A stretch of DNA of 64,000 nucleotides from an uncultured Acidobacteriaceae bacterium (GTDB taxonomy: Bacteria; Acidobacteriota; Terriglobia; Terriglobales; Acidobacteriaceae): contig CAIWFH010000082.1 of assembly GCA_903911925.1 (NCBI GenBank), positions 1-64,000 of the forward strand, given 5' to 3'. Made by a program: the position numbers and the translations under genes. Below are positions 7,569 through 16,973 of this stretch, piece by piece (position 1 is the first letter of the stretch; each line of letters starts with the position of its first letter). The notes beneath the pieces are model-generated. The model did not search any database, was not told the DNA's origin, and saw only the letters and a program-made list of their open reading frames with translations.

Positions 7569-9959
7569 TCATTGTGTCGCCGGCGTCCCCACCATCGCAT
7601 GTGATCCGGCGAAGACGTCAATTGCCCTGTACGTCTCCTTGTTGCGCAGAATTGCCTGAACATAGTCGCGGGTCTCAGTAAATGGAATGGACTCGACGAA
7701 CTCGTCAATGCCCTGGTAGGGTCCGGCTGCCTCCCAGTCCAGAACGCGCTCGTCTCCGGCATTGTAGGCGGCCAGCGCGTACTCGGTAACTCCGCCGAAC
7801 TTGTCCAGCGTGTGGCGAAGATAACGGGTTCCCAGTCGAATATTCGTTGCCGGATCCAGTAGTTGGAAGGTCTCAAAATGAGTGGTACCTTCTTCGCGGG
7901 CCATCGCCTTGCCGGCCGCGGGTATCAACTGCATCAGGCCGTATGCATTCGCATGAGAAATCGCATTCGGGTTGAACTCGGACTCCTGCCGAATGAGCGA
8001 GGCGACAAGGTAGGGGTCGAGATTGTTCCTTTCCGACTCGGCCTTGATCGTTTCCCACCACGGCTCAGGAAACAGGATGCGCCAGTAAGGCAGCGGAATG
8101 GATTGGATTGACGCCGTGCTGGCGGAAGGCAAGGCTCTCTTGAGCGCGCGCATGGCACGAAAAGTCTCCCCATAGGACGCGTAGATCTGCGCCTCGGCCA
8201 GGGCGCTCCAGGACGAAGAATCAGGATCGGCTGCAATCTCCTGGGCGACGTACTCGTTTAAGCCGGCATTGGCCACGAGGCGGGCCTTGGCCAGATGTGG
8301 ACTGTCAGCAGGAAAGCTCTCATTCAGGGTTGGCACAGGCTGAGGCTGGAAGCGGTCCAACTGCGGCGCCCGTGCCGGCTGGACGTTGCCCAATGCCGCC
8401 AGCCGCTGGCGAGCCATTTGCGCATAGAAGTAGTGCTGGTAGGCGCGGACGATTACCCGGTAATTGGCCGCTGCCAGATCGCCCCGGTGGTCCATCGATT
8501 CGTAGAGGCGACCGCGCCAATAGATCGCAGACACTGTCTCTTTCTCAAGGGGATAGAGACGAATCTGCTCGTCGAAGAGGCGGGCCGCATCGGCGTAGAG
8601 TCCTTGCCGGTAACTGAGCCACCCGGCGCGCCAATGGGCGGCTGCCGCATGAGTGCTCGACGGGAAATGCGAAGCCAGGTAGCTGTAATACACCACCGCC
8701 GAGGCATATTCCTTGCGCAGCAGATACATGTTGCCGCTGGAGAACAGCGCTTCCGCCAGCCACGGGCTTTGCGGAAAGTTCGATTCCATCAGGCCAACGA
8801 TGCGCTGCTGATCCTCAAAGTCGTTTCGGTTCCGGGCCAGTTCCATCAGCAAATAAAGACGGCGCGCTCCGTTCTCGTCCCGTGTATCGGCCAGGCCCTG
8901 CACCTGGGCCGGAGTAAGCCGCTTCAGCTTCAGGTCGCAGGCGGCTGCGGCAATCGCAAAACCGTTCCGGGTCGCGGAATCCAGCCCGGCATTGCGAGCC
9001 AGGGCATGGTACTGCTCGCTGGCCTCCTGGTAACGGCCGCCATTGTAGTAAGCGTCGCCCAAGCTGCGAAGCTCTGCCATGGTCAGGCTGGTTTCGGCGC
9101 CCATAGCCGTCAACTTTGCGCGGGCAATCTCCGCTTCCCCGCTCAATGGGTGGCCTAACAGCAGGTTTTTGAAGATGCGTTCTGCCTCCTGCGTCTGCCC
9201 GAGAGCGGCCGCAGCCTGGCCCTGCACAAGTTCGAAAGCAGGCCGGTTGGCCCCTGACAAACCGGCAGCGGCAGCCAAGACCCGCTGTGCTCCAGATGGG
9301 TTCACCATGGCCATAAATACGTTAGCTTCGAACTCCGGAACATCGGAGTTGAAAATGCTGTCTGGATAGCGTGCGGCAAAACCGTGTAGCAGCGCTTCGG
9401 CTGCGCTCTCGTTTCCCGCCTCGTGGTTGGCCTTGGCTCCCAGGTAGTCTGCGTAATCGGCCAGTTCGTCGCCCGCTTGCTGGGCCAGGCGCAGGTTGAC
9501 CTCAGCGTCGGCGTAGCGCTTGTCCAGCAGGTAGGCATGGCCAACCGCAAGGTAAGCCGCAGCTGACGCCGCTCCTGTGTGCCGGCGAGCGTACGCCGAC
9601 ACGCCCGAGTAGGCAGCCGGAGTACGCATCGTGGCCAGTTGCTGAGCCATGGGGCGCAGCTCTGATGAGGCCACAAAGGCCCGCTTGAGCAGCGCAAGGC
9701 GCGCCGCCCGGGCGGCGCGAGCGGCGCTTCCCACCGGCTTCTTGCCCTTCTTGGCAGTTTTCGCCTTGGCGCTCGGCTTGTGGGGCTTGGCCGCGGCTAC
9801 TGTTCTGCGGGTCTTGGAGGAAGCAGAGGTTCGATGGTGCGGCGTCGAGCTACTGGCAGTATGAGCGCCCATCGGCGTCACAACCATCAACAACGCAATC
9901 GCCAACGCAAGGCGCCGTGTTGTCAATGAATCGCGGAATGGAGAGGGTGCAACGTGCAT
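7569..9959 (-). CDS. slt: Soluble lytic murein transglycosylase with TPR-like repeats
   Basis: 796-residue periplasmic enzyme that cleaves peptidoglycan glycan strands with formation of 1,6-anhydro-MurNAc. It has an N-terminal signal peptide (residues about 1-33), a short Lys/Ala/Pro-rich basic linker (about 45-92), a long alpha-helical TPR-like superhelix (about 110-560) and a C-terminal SLT domain. The SLT catalytic glutamate is E659 in RQESEFNP, followed by NAYGLMQLIPAAG and the LAAYNAG motif. This resembles Slt70 or YjbJ-like proteins. It is monocistronic: its left neighbour is a small zinc protein and its right neighbour the divergent sigma operon. Confidence 0.9.
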   Translation of the reverse strand: MHVAPSPFRDSLTTRRLALAIALLMVVTPMGAHTASSSTPHHRTSASSKTRRTVAAAKPHKPSAKAKTAKKGKKPVGSAARAARAARLALLKRAFVASSELRPMAQQLATMRTPAAYSGVSAYARRHTGAASAAAYLAVGHAYLLDKRYADAEVNLRLAQQAGDELADYADYLGAKANHEAGNESAAEALLHGFAARYPDSIFNSDVPEFEANVFMAMVNPSGAQRVLAAAAGLSGANRPAFELVQGQAAAALGQTQEAERIFKNLLLGHPLSGEAEIARAKLTAMGAETSLTMAELRSLGDAYYNGGRYQEASEQYHALARNAGLDSATRNGFAIAAAACDLKLKRLTPAQVQGLADTRDENGARRLYLLMELARNRNDFEDQQRIVGLMESNFPQSPWLAEALFSSGNMYLLRKEYASAVVYYSYLASHFPSSTHAAAAHWRAGWLSYRQGLYADAARLFDEQIRLYPLEKETVSAIYWRGRLYESMDHRGDLAAANYRVIVRAYQHYFYAQMARQRLAALGNVQPARAPQLDRFQPQPVPTLNESFPADSPHLAKARLVANAGLNEYVAQEIAADPDSSSWSALAEAQIYASYGETFRAMRALKRALPSASTASIQSIPLPYWRILFPEPWWETIKAESERNNLDPYLVASLIRQESEFNPNAISHANAYGLMQLIPAAGKAMAREEGTTHFETFQLLDPATNIRLGTRYLRHTLDKFGGVTEYALAAYNAGDERVLDWEAAGPYQGIDEFVESIPFTETRDYVQAILRNKETYRAIDVFAGSHAMVGTPATQ

Positions 9960-10170
9960 ATCTCCACTTTAAGCTGTAACGGCCGCCGTTGGCATTGCCT
10001 CAAGACAATGGGAATCCCTGCCGTTACCGAATCGAGTCCAGGCTCCTCCTGCCGATCAGTTTCTCGACACCGTGCCCCATTGCCTAAAAGGTGCAGAACG
10101 CACTCAATCCGAACGCCCTGGTCACGCCGATGGGACGCTCGCTTGGTCCCCTGCCCGTCCGTCCGTTACA

Positions 10171-10183
10171 CTTAACCGTTAAG
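10171..10183. promoter_or_regulatory. Palindrome upstream of the ECF sigma gene
   Basis: CTTAAC-C-GTTAAG, perfect 6-bp arms, 50 bases before the chosen sigma-factor start codon. It could be an operator or part of the promoter region. No regulator is known from the sequence. Confidence 0.3.
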
Positions 10184-10232
10184 AATATTGAGCCTGTCCC
10201 CGCGGAGCAAAGGATTTCCGCAACCAACGCCG

Positions 10233-10859
10233 ATGTCAACCATCCAATCGATTGCAGGAGAACTCGAGCCGCATCCCGACGTAGCCCTGGTAGAAAGGGT
10301 ACGCGGCGGAGATGTCTCGGCCTACGACACCCTGGTGCGCAAGTACGAGCGCCAGATCTTTCGTATCGCCCAGCACATCACCCAGAATCGGGAAGATGCA
10401 GAGGACGTCATGCAGGACGCGTTCCTGAAGGCGTACGAGAAGCTTGAGCAGTTTCAGGGGAACTCGAAATTCTACACGTGGCTGGTACGGATTGCGGTAA
10501 ACGAAAGCTTGATGCGGCTGCGCAAGAGGCGCACCGGCAAAATGGTGTCGATCGACGAGGACATCGAGACCGACGAAGGCAGTGTGCCGCGCGACCTAGC
10601 CGACTGGGCGCCCGACCCGGAGCAGAACTACAACCAGGCGGAACTGGCAGAGATTTTGCGCAAGACCATCCAGGGGCTGCCGCAGGGATTTCGAATCGTG
10701 TTTGTGCTGCGCGACGTGGAAGGTCTCTCGACCGAAGAGACGGCAGAGACGCTGGGCTTGAGCATTCCTGCCGTAAAATCGCGGCTCTTGCGCGCACGGT
10801 TGCAGCTTCGCGAGCGGCTGAGCCGTTACTTTCACAGGAAGAAGGGGGTTGAGAGGTGA
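10233..10859 (+). CDS. ECF sigma-70 factor (RpoE-like)
   Basis: Extracytoplasmic-function sigma factor of about 208 aa. Region 2 is visible as DVMQDAFLKAYEKLEQF and FYTWLVRIAVNESL. Region 4 is a helix-turn-helix, LSTEETAETLGLSIPAVKSR. There is no sigma 1.1 or region 3. The ATG at 10233 was chosen over a TTG at 10188, which would add 15 unconserved residues; neither has a strong ribosome site. The stop overlaps the start of the anti-sigma gene (GTGA), the standard sigma/anti-sigma coupling. It probably responds to envelope or redox stress sensed by its partner. The target regulon is unknown. Confidence 0.93.
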   Translation: MSTIQSIAGELEPHPDVALVERVRGGDVSAYDTLVRKYERQIFRIAQHITQNREDAEDVMQDAFLKAYEKLEQFQGNSKFYTWLVRIAVNESLMRLRKRRTGKMVSIDEDIETDEGSVPRDLADWAPDPEQNYNQAELAEILRKTIQGLPQGFRIVFVLRDVEGLSTEETAETLGLSIPAVKSRLLRARLQLRERLSRYFHRKKGVER

Positions 10860-11092
10860 AGTGTAAAGAATTTCTCGCCTTACTCGACGACCTTATTGAC
10901 GACTCGGTATCCCCTGAAACGCGGACCGAGTTGCAAACGCACCTGGGCAAATGCGGCCACTGCGAAATCATCTTCAACACCACGCGCAAGACGATCGAGA
11001 TTTACCGTTCGCACGAAATCTACGACCTGCCCGCCGGACTGCGCGACCGCCTGCACGCCGCCATCATGGCCCGCTGCAAAAAAGGCTGCTGA
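10856..11092 (+). CDS. Zinc-finger anti-sigma factor (ZAS/zf-HC2)
   Basis: 78 aa with the HX3CX2C zinc motif (HLGKCGHC) characteristic of the ZAS domain, plus an N-terminal cysteine (MKCKEF) in the position of the fourth ligand. It has no membrane segment, so it is a soluble cytoplasmic anti-sigma, which often means redox or metal sensing rather than envelope sensing. It starts at GTG 10856, overlapping the sigma stop by 4 bases. It would bind and silence the upstream sigma factor; zinc loss or disulphide formation would release it, by analogy with RsrA/ChrR-type proteins. Confidence 0.9.
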   Translation: MKCKEFLALLDDLIDDSVSPETRTELQTHLGKCGHCEIIFNTTRKTIEIYRSHEIYDLPAGLRDRLHAAIMARCKKGC

Positions 11093-11098
11093 GCAACC

Positions 11099-13744
11099 CT
11101 ACTCCGCCCGCAGCGCATCGGTGGGATTCACTGAAGCCGCCCGCCGCGCCGGGAAGTAGCTTGCCAGCATGGCACACGCGGCCAAAACCACGGACACCCC
11201 AAGCAGCGTCCGTGCGTCCCACGCATTCACTCCAAAAAGGACTTTGCGCATCAACATGGCTGCGCCGGCCGCTCCTGCCAACCCCAGGACGCACCCCATC
11301 GCAATCAACCGCCCCGCTTCGCTCAGTACAAGGCGGTAGACCGAGCTGCGCTGTGCTCCAAGAGCCATGCGCACCCCGATCTCCCGCGTCCGCTGGCTGA
11401 CTGAATACGCAACCACGCCATACAGCCCCACCACCCCCAACACCATCGCCATGGCCGCGAATCCGCCCACCAGCCATGTTGAGAAGCGGTGAAGCAGCGC
11501 CGTCTGCGAGGCGTCAATCTGGTCGGTCATGGTGATCTCGCCGTACACGCCCAGGTTCGGATCGATCTGGCGCAGAGTGCTCACCAGCACCGGCAGCACC
11601 GTCTTCTCGTCCTGTGCGGTGCGCACCGCAACCGCAAAACCCGTATCCATCTGCTGATTCAGCGCCTGATATTCCGCCGGCCACGCCTCGCCATCCAGAG
11701 CGCCTTCGCGCACGTCCGCAATCACGCCAACAATTTCCCTGATCGAGGCTGGCTCCAGGGAGCCATTGCCTATTTTCTTGCCGATGGGGTCTTCCCCGGG
11801 ATAGTACTTGCGCGCCAGCGTTTCATTGATCAAAATTACCTGCGGCTTGCTCTTGTCGTCGTCCTCGGTAAACACTCGCCCACGCACCAGCCTGGCTTTC
11901 AACGTGGCCAGGTAGCCGGGGCTCACATCTCTTTCGTTCACCTCGTTGTGTTCTCCGTGGAACGGCTTGCCGACAAACCGAATCCAATCCGTATTGCAGT
12001 TGCACTGCACCGGAAGAGTGGTGGTCAGGCCCACAGATTGCACACCCGGCAGGCTGCCAACGCGCCGTTCAATCTCGCGATAGAGAGCCAGCTTCTGTGG
12101 ATCTTTGCTATACGTGCTGTCTGGAGCCATCACCTGCACGGTGGCCAGGTGTGTTGTGTCAAATCCGTTTTCAACATGCAGCAGCCGATAGAAGCTCTGT
12201 CCCAACAGCGCCGCGCCTGCCAGCAGCACCATGGCCACAGCCAGTTCCACCACCACCAGATTGGCCCCCAAACGTCGCCACAGCCTGCCCGCCGAGCCAC
12301 GGCCTGCCTCCGCAAGGCCGGCTTGAATCTCAAGGAACGAGAGCCGCAGAATAGGCGTGAGCGAGAACAGCGCAGCCGATAGCATCGCTACGCCGACGGC
12401 AAACGCCGCGGTATGCGTGTTGATGCCCACTCCTCCCAAAAACGGCAAGAAAGGCGCCACATCCTTGGGCACCAGCCGCGTGAGCAGCGCCATCAGCCAG
12501 GCCGCGCAACCCAGGCCGCCGGCGCAACTCACCAATGCCAGCAACAGCCCCTCGGTAAAGAACTGCCGTGTCAGCCGCGCCCTGGTTGCGCCCAGCGCTC
12601 CACGTACCGCAATCTCTCGTTTACGGCTCTCAGAACGCACCAGCAGCAGGCTGGCCACATTCACGCAGGCAATCAGCAGCAGCAGCCCCGCGCCGCATAA
12701 AAGCATCAGCAGGATGGGTCGGGTATCGCCAACCAGAAGCTCCGTCAGCGGAAGAACGCTTGCGCCCTGGCCCTGGTTGGAGCCCGGGTATTGCTTCTCC
12801 AGCTGGGCTGCAATGGCTTTCATCTCCTCGAGCGCTGCCTCCGGGGTCACTCCGTCGCGCAGCCGCGCGATGCCATCCAGATTGTGGCAACTGCGCCGTT
12901 GCTCGCATCCGCTCTTGTCAAGCAGCGGCGCCCAAAACTCCGCATTGCCCCGCGGACCAAACGTGAATTCACGGGGCAGCACGCCGACCACGGTGTATGT
13001 GTCTCCGGTCAGCGAAACAGTCTTGCCCACTACGTCGCGCCGCCCGCTGAAGCGCTTCAACCATGTGCCGTAGCTCAGCATCACGATTCTCGCGCCTCCT
13101 GGACGGTCCTCATCGGATGCAAAATCGCGGCCCAGCATGGGATGCACACCCAGAGTTCTGAAGAACCCATCGCTTACGCGAGCGGCCGGAACCGGCTCGG
13201 TTCCATCGGCATTGCGGAAAAGATAGCCAGTCCCCGTGTAGACCTCAATTGAGCTGAACGATTTGTTGAGCCGCTTCCAGTCCTCGTAGTCTTCGCGGGA
13301 TAGATTCGAGCGCGGGAACACCGCGCTGTTTTCGTCCACCGACATCAACCGGTTAGGATCCGAATAAGGCAGCGGCTGCAGCAGCGCTGCATCCACAAAG
13401 CCGAAGATGGCCACACTCACGCCCATGCCCAGCGCCAGGATCAGAATCGCCGTCACCGCAAAAGCCGGGCTCTTGCGCAACTGCCGTATGGCGAAGCTGA
13501 GATCCTGAATCACCGTCTCAGCGCGGAATCCAACCGCCTCATGGCTGCGTTCCTTCAGCCGCGTTGCGTTCCCGAACTGGCGCATCGCCGCGTATTGCGC
13601 TGCCTCCGCAGTCATTCCGGCAGCCAAAAATTCCTGCTCCGCCTGCTCCTGGTGAAATGCCATCTCCTCGTCCAGTTCGCTGCGGAACCGCTTGCGGCTG
13701 AAGAGCAACGAAAACTTTCTAAGGAAGAGAGTCAATGAGTTCAT
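11099..13744 (-). CDS. ADOP-family ABC-type permease (MacB/FtsX-like)
   Basis: 881-residue inner-membrane permease of the acidobacterial duplicated orphan permease type. The N-terminal ADOP extension is FRSELDEEMAFHQEQAE through YAAMRQFGN (residues about 20-60). After it come a first membrane helix (about 95-118), a MacB-type periplasmic core domain, FtsX helices (about 370-480), a second periplasmic domain and three C-terminal helices. No ATPase domain or ATPase gene is adjacent, hence orphan. The start at 13744 was chosen because AGGAG lies 6 bases upstream. It lies 90 bases downstream of a paralogue and PadR gene on the same strand, so it is probably co-transcribed. Substrate unknown; macrolide or peptide export is only by analogy with MacB. 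Confidence 0.9.
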   Translation of the reverse strand: MNSLTLFLRKFSLLFSRKRFRSELDEEMAFHQEQAEQEFLAAGMTAEAAQYAAMRQFGNATRLKERSHEAVGFRAETVIQDLSFAIRQLRKSPAFAVTAILILALGMGVSVAIFGFVDAALLQPLPYSDPNRLMSVDENSAVFPRSNLSREDYEDWKRLNKSFSSIEVYTGTGYLFRNADGTEPVPAARVSDGFFRTLGVHPMLGRDFASDEDRPGGARIVMLSYGTWLKRFSGRRDVVGKTVSLTGDTYTVVGVLPREFTFGPRGNAEFWAPLLDKSGCEQRRSCHNLDGIARLRDGVTPEAALEEMKAIAAQLEKQYPGSNQGQGASVLPLTELLVGDTRPILLMLLCGAGLLLLIACVNVASLLLVRSESRKREIAVRGALGATRARLTRQFFTEGLLLALVSCAGGLGCAAWLMALLTRLVPKDVAPFLPFLGGVGINTHTAAFAVGVAMLSAALFSLTPILRLSFLEIQAGLAEAGRGSAGRLWRRLGANLVVVELAVAMVLLAGAALLGQSFYRLLHVENGFDTTHLATVQVMAPDSTYSKDPQKLALYREIERRVGSLPGVQSVGLTTTLPVQCNCNTDWIRFVGKPFHGEHNEVNERDVSPGYLATLKARLVRGRVFTEDDDKSKPQVILINETLARKYYPGEDPIGKKIGNGSLEPASIREIVGVIADVREGALDGEAWPAEYQALNQQMDTGFAVAVRTAQDEKTVLPVLVSTLRQIDPNLGVYGEITMTDQIDASQTALLHRFSTWLVGGFAAMAMVLGVVGLYGVVAYSVSQRTREIGVRMALGAQRSSVYRLVLSEAGRLIAMGCVLGLAGAAGAAMLMRKVLFGVNAWDARTLLGVSVVLAACAMLASYFPARRAASVNPTDALRAE

Positions 13745-13834
13745 CTGTTTCTCCTGCAGTATGTGCACCGTTCGGTTCCAGCCAGTAGCCGCGTGCAGCC
13801 AGCCTGTCGTAATTGCGTTCGAAGGCTGCGGTAC

Positions 13835-16489
13835 TCATTCAGTCCGTAGAGCAGTCATCGGGCTTGCCCTGGTGGCCCTGCGGGCCGGAACATAACAGGC
13901 AAGCAGTGCAACCGCGAAGACCCCCAGGCCGACGCCGATAAACGTAAGCGGATCGGACGGGCTCACGTTATAGATAAGGCTCCTCAAAACTCGAGACAGA
14001 GCAAGAGCCGCAATCACGCCAAGAGCCGAGCCCCCCACCGCCAGCCGTGCGCCTTGTGCAAGAACAAGGCGCATCAGTTCGCGGCGCGGCGCGCCCAGGG
14101 CCATGCGCAGGCCGAATTCTGGAATCCGCTGACTTACGGAATACGAGATAACTCCAAACGTGCCGATCGCGGCAAGAACAATGGCCAGCCCCGCAAATAG
14201 AGCTACAAGGAAAAACGCAAAGCGAGGCGTCGCAATCGACACATCGGCAATCCGGTCCATCAACCGCACATCCGCCACTGCCAGCGAAGGATCGAGCCGC
14301 TTCACCTGGTCCCGCATCGCATCCGCCAGCAACGCGGGGTCGGAGTTCGAGCGAACCACCAGAGACATGTCGAGATGCGGCGCTTGCTGATGAGGCAGCC
14401 AGAAAGCGGGCTCCGCGCTTGCGCTGCTGGGGGTGTCTTTCACATCGGCAACAACGCCGATCACGGTTCGCCAGTCCTTTTCTGTGGGCGTGTCCTCAGT
14501 CGAAATCCGTTTGCCCACAACATCTTCATTCTGCCAATAACGCCGTGCCATGGCCTGGTTCACGATCATTACTCGTTGCGAATCCGGGCCGTCGCTCTCT
14601 TTGAAGAATCGTCCCCGGACCAGAGGAGTGGCGAGCGCGCGGAAATAGTCCGGAGTGGCCATGTGATAGCGGGCGTGAATGTCCTCATGAGGCAGAGGTT
14701 TTTTGCCCTCGATCGTGAAGCTCGTGTTCTCGTCATAGCCGGTCCATGGCAGGTCGCTTCCGGCGCCGGCGCTTTGAACGCCCGGAACGATTTTGAGACC
14801 GTCCATCAGCCGCTGGTAAAACTGCCTCCTTGCGGCGGGCGACTTGTACTCGGCCATGGGCAGCGAGATGCTGGCGGTAAGAACGTGATCCTGGCGAAAT
14901 CCAGCATCCTGGTTGAGCTGGTTGAGAAAACTCCGCAACAGCAGGCCAGACCCGATCAGCAACGTACAGGCAAGGCCGACCTCGGCCACCACCAGTCCGT
15001 TCCGCAGCCTGCGCTGTCGCGCGCTGCCCGTCGAACTCCGCCCGCCTTCATACAGGCCTCGCTTTGGATCAATGCGGGATGCCTGCAGCGCCGGCGCCAA
15101 TCCAAACAGAATGCCGGTACAGACCGAGACCAGCAGGGTAAACAGGAATACCAACGCGTTTACATGAATCTCGGCAACCCGTGGGAAACCCGCCGGCAGC
15201 AGCAAGACCAGCGCTTTGACGCCGCCTACGGCCAGGACCATGCCCAGGCTGCCGCCCAGCAACGAAATCAAGAGACTCTCCGTGAGCATCTGGCGAATTA
15301 GCCGCCGGCGTGGAGCGCCAAGCGCCAACCGCACCGCAACCTCCCTTTGTCGCGCCGCCGCACGCGCAAGCAACAAATTGGCGGCGTTGGCGCATGCAAT
15401 CAACAGCACCATGCCCACCGCGACCAAAAGCACCAGCAGCATGCGCTGATTCGAACCCACAATCTCCCGGTAAAGGGGAATTACCAGCAGTTTCCAGCCG
15501 CCGTCCCCATGATGCTCGCGATCAATCTGCGCTTGCAGCCCGTTCATCTCGGCTTGTGCCTGTTCCGGCCTCACGCCGTCTTTCAAACGTCCAATTCCCT
15601 CGATGTAATGTGAGCCGCGATCCGATGGGTCCCCGGTAAACGTGAATGCCCACCATGCATCCACGCTGTCGCCGTAGGGCAGCGCGTGGTAATCATTGCC
15701 GGGGTGATCGGTTCCCGCGGGCATCACTCCCACCACTGTGTAGGGCAGCATATTTACGGTGATGCTGCGTCCAACAATATCTGGAGCCGCGCCAAAGCGC
15801 GTACGCCACAACCGATCACTCAAGATGATCTGCTGACCATTGCCTGCGATTTCGGCGTTCGAGTCGAATTCACGCCCCAGCTCCGGCTTGATGCCTAGAA
15901 CCCGAAAGTAGCCCGATGTAATGCCGAAGGCCGAGATCCGCGCCGGTTCGCCGTTGCCGGAGAGCTGCAGGTCTCCGCGTGTGAAAGCGGCAAAGGAATC
16001 GAAAGATTGGTTTCGCACTCTGAAGTCGCGAAAGTCGAAAGGATTGAGCGGAAATTTGGGAAAGCTCGCGCTGGAAAAGAAAACCCTGACCAAACGCTCC
16101 GCCTGCGGATAAGGGAGCGGCTTCAGCAATACGCCATCAATGACGCTGAATATCGCGCTGTTGGCCCCTATGCTCAGCGCCAGGGTCAGCGTGATGACCA
16201 CGGTGAACCCCGGATTCAGAATTAGTTGCCGGATGGCGTAGCGCAGGTCCTGCACCACAGTCTCAAAGCTGAACCCAACCACCTCGTTGCTCCTTTCCTT
16301 CATCCGCGTTGCGTTGCCGAATTGTCGCATCGCCGCGTATTGCGCTGCCTCCGCCGTCATCCCCGCGGCGACGAATTCTTTCTCCGCCTGCTCGCGGTGG
16401 AACGCCATCTCCTCGTCCAGTTCGTCCCCGAACCGTTCGCGCCTGAAGATCAATGAGAGCTTTCTCAAGAATCGGCTCAACGTATTCAT
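13835..16489 (-). CDS. ADOP-family ABC-type permease (MacB/FtsX-like), second copy
   Basis: 884 aa, same architecture as its downstream paralogue: ADOP extension (GDELDEEMAFHREQAEKEF through YAAMRQFGNATRMKERSN), a membrane helix near residue 100, a MacB-PCD domain, four-helix FtsX blocks and a duplicated second half. The ribosome site AGGAGG lies 6 bases before ATG 16489. It directly abuts the PadR stop codon (16490), giving a padR-permease-permease operon. The first 90 residues of the two copies are much more alike than the periplasmic domains, suggesting duplication followed by divergence of the substrate-facing parts. No cognate ATPase nearby. Confidence 0.92.
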   Translation of the reverse strand: MNTLSRFLRKLSLIFRRERFGDELDEEMAFHREQAEKEFVAAGMTAEAAQYAAMRQFGNATRMKERSNEVVGFSFETVVQDLRYAIRQLILNPGFTVVITLTLALSIGANSAIFSVIDGVLLKPLPYPQAERLVRVFFSSASFPKFPLNPFDFRDFRVRNQSFDSFAAFTRGDLQLSGNGEPARISAFGITSGYFRVLGIKPELGREFDSNAEIAGNGQQIILSDRLWRTRFGAAPDIVGRSITVNMLPYTVVGVMPAGTDHPGNDYHALPYGDSVDAWWAFTFTGDPSDRGSHYIEGIGRLKDGVRPEQAQAEMNGLQAQIDREHHGDGGWKLLVIPLYREIVGSNQRMLLVLLVAVGMVLLIACANAANLLLARAAARQREVAVRLALGAPRRRLIRQMLTESLLISLLGGSLGMVLAVGGVKALVLLLPAGFPRVAEIHVNALVFLFTLLVSVCTGILFGLAPALQASRIDPKRGLYEGGRSSTGSARQRRLRNGLVVAEVGLACTLLIGSGLLLRSFLNQLNQDAGFRQDHVLTASISLPMAEYKSPAARRQFYQRLMDGLKIVPGVQSAGAGSDLPWTGYDENTSFTIEGKKPLPHEDIHARYHMATPDYFRALATPLVRGRFFKESDGPDSQRVMIVNQAMARRYWQNEDVVGKRISTEDTPTEKDWRTVIGVVADVKDTPSSASAEPAFWLPHQQAPHLDMSLVVRSNSDPALLADAMRDQVKRLDPSLAVADVRLMDRIADVSIATPRFAFFLVALFAGLAIVLAAIGTFGVISYSVSQRIPEFGLRMALGAPRRELMRLVLAQGARLAVGGSALGVIAALALSRVLRSLIYNVSPSDPLTFIGVGLGVFAVALLACYVPARRATRASPMTALRTE

Positions 16490-16828
16490 CTACACCTCCT
16501 GCGCGTCCTTGAGCACCCGGCCGATAGCCGCAATCATCTGTTCGAACTCCGAAAGTTCCAGGCCCAGTTGCTTGCGTCCGGCTGCAGTCAGCGTGTAAAA
16601 GCGCGCGCGCCGGTTGGTCTCGGTCATCTTCCACTCTGCCTTCACCCAGCCCTGCAGCAGCAACCGTTGCAGCGCGGGATACAACGAACCCTCTTCCACG
16701 GTCAGCACATCGTCTGAGAGCCGCTTGATAGAGAGTGCAATCCCATAGCCGTGCAGCGGGGCGCGGGTAAGCGTCTTCAGGATGAGCATGTCGAGAGTGC
16801 CGGGCAAGAGGTCTGGTTTTCTGGCCAT
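16490..16828 (-). CDS. PadR-family transcriptional regulator
   Basis: 112-residue winged-helix repressor. It has the classic PadR N-terminus LPGTLDMLILKTL, then HGYGIALSI, the recognition helix region EEGSLYPALQRL and the wing ARFYTLTAAGRKQL. It is the first gene of the operon with two ADOP permeases and presumably represses it and itself until a ligand binds. A strong -35/-10 pair lies directly upstream, with the expected +1 at or next to the ATG and no Shine-Dalgarno sequence, so the transcript appears leaderless. An inverted repeat overlapping the promoter is a candidate autoregulatory operator. Confidence 0.93.
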   Translation of the reverse strand: MARKPDLLPGTLDMLILKTLTRAPLHGYGIALSIKRLSDDVLTVEEGSLYPALQRLLLQGWVKAEWKMTETNRRARFYTLTAAGRKQLGLELSEFEQMIAAIGRVLKDAQEV

Positions 16829-16835
16829 GCATGTA

Positions 16836-16865
16836 TATATAGATTGTCTATGGGTAGAATGTCAA
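16836..16865 (-). promoter_or_regulatory. Promoter and putative PadR operator of the ADOP operon
   Basis: Minus strand: -35 TTGACA (16860-16865), 18-base spacer, -10 TATATA (16836-16841). The +1 falls about 7 bases later, next to the PadR ATG at 16828. Within the spacer and -10 lies the inverted repeat ATAGA-CAA-TCTAT (16839-16851), which would block polymerase if bound. Confidence 0.6.
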
Positions 16866-16973
16866 TGGAAAGAATTGTACCGCGCTGGCCTTTCGCCACC
16901 CCGGAATACGCGAACGCCGCTCTGCCGGTTCACTGGCAGCCCACCCGCTGCATGATTTACCCTCAAACTCGTT

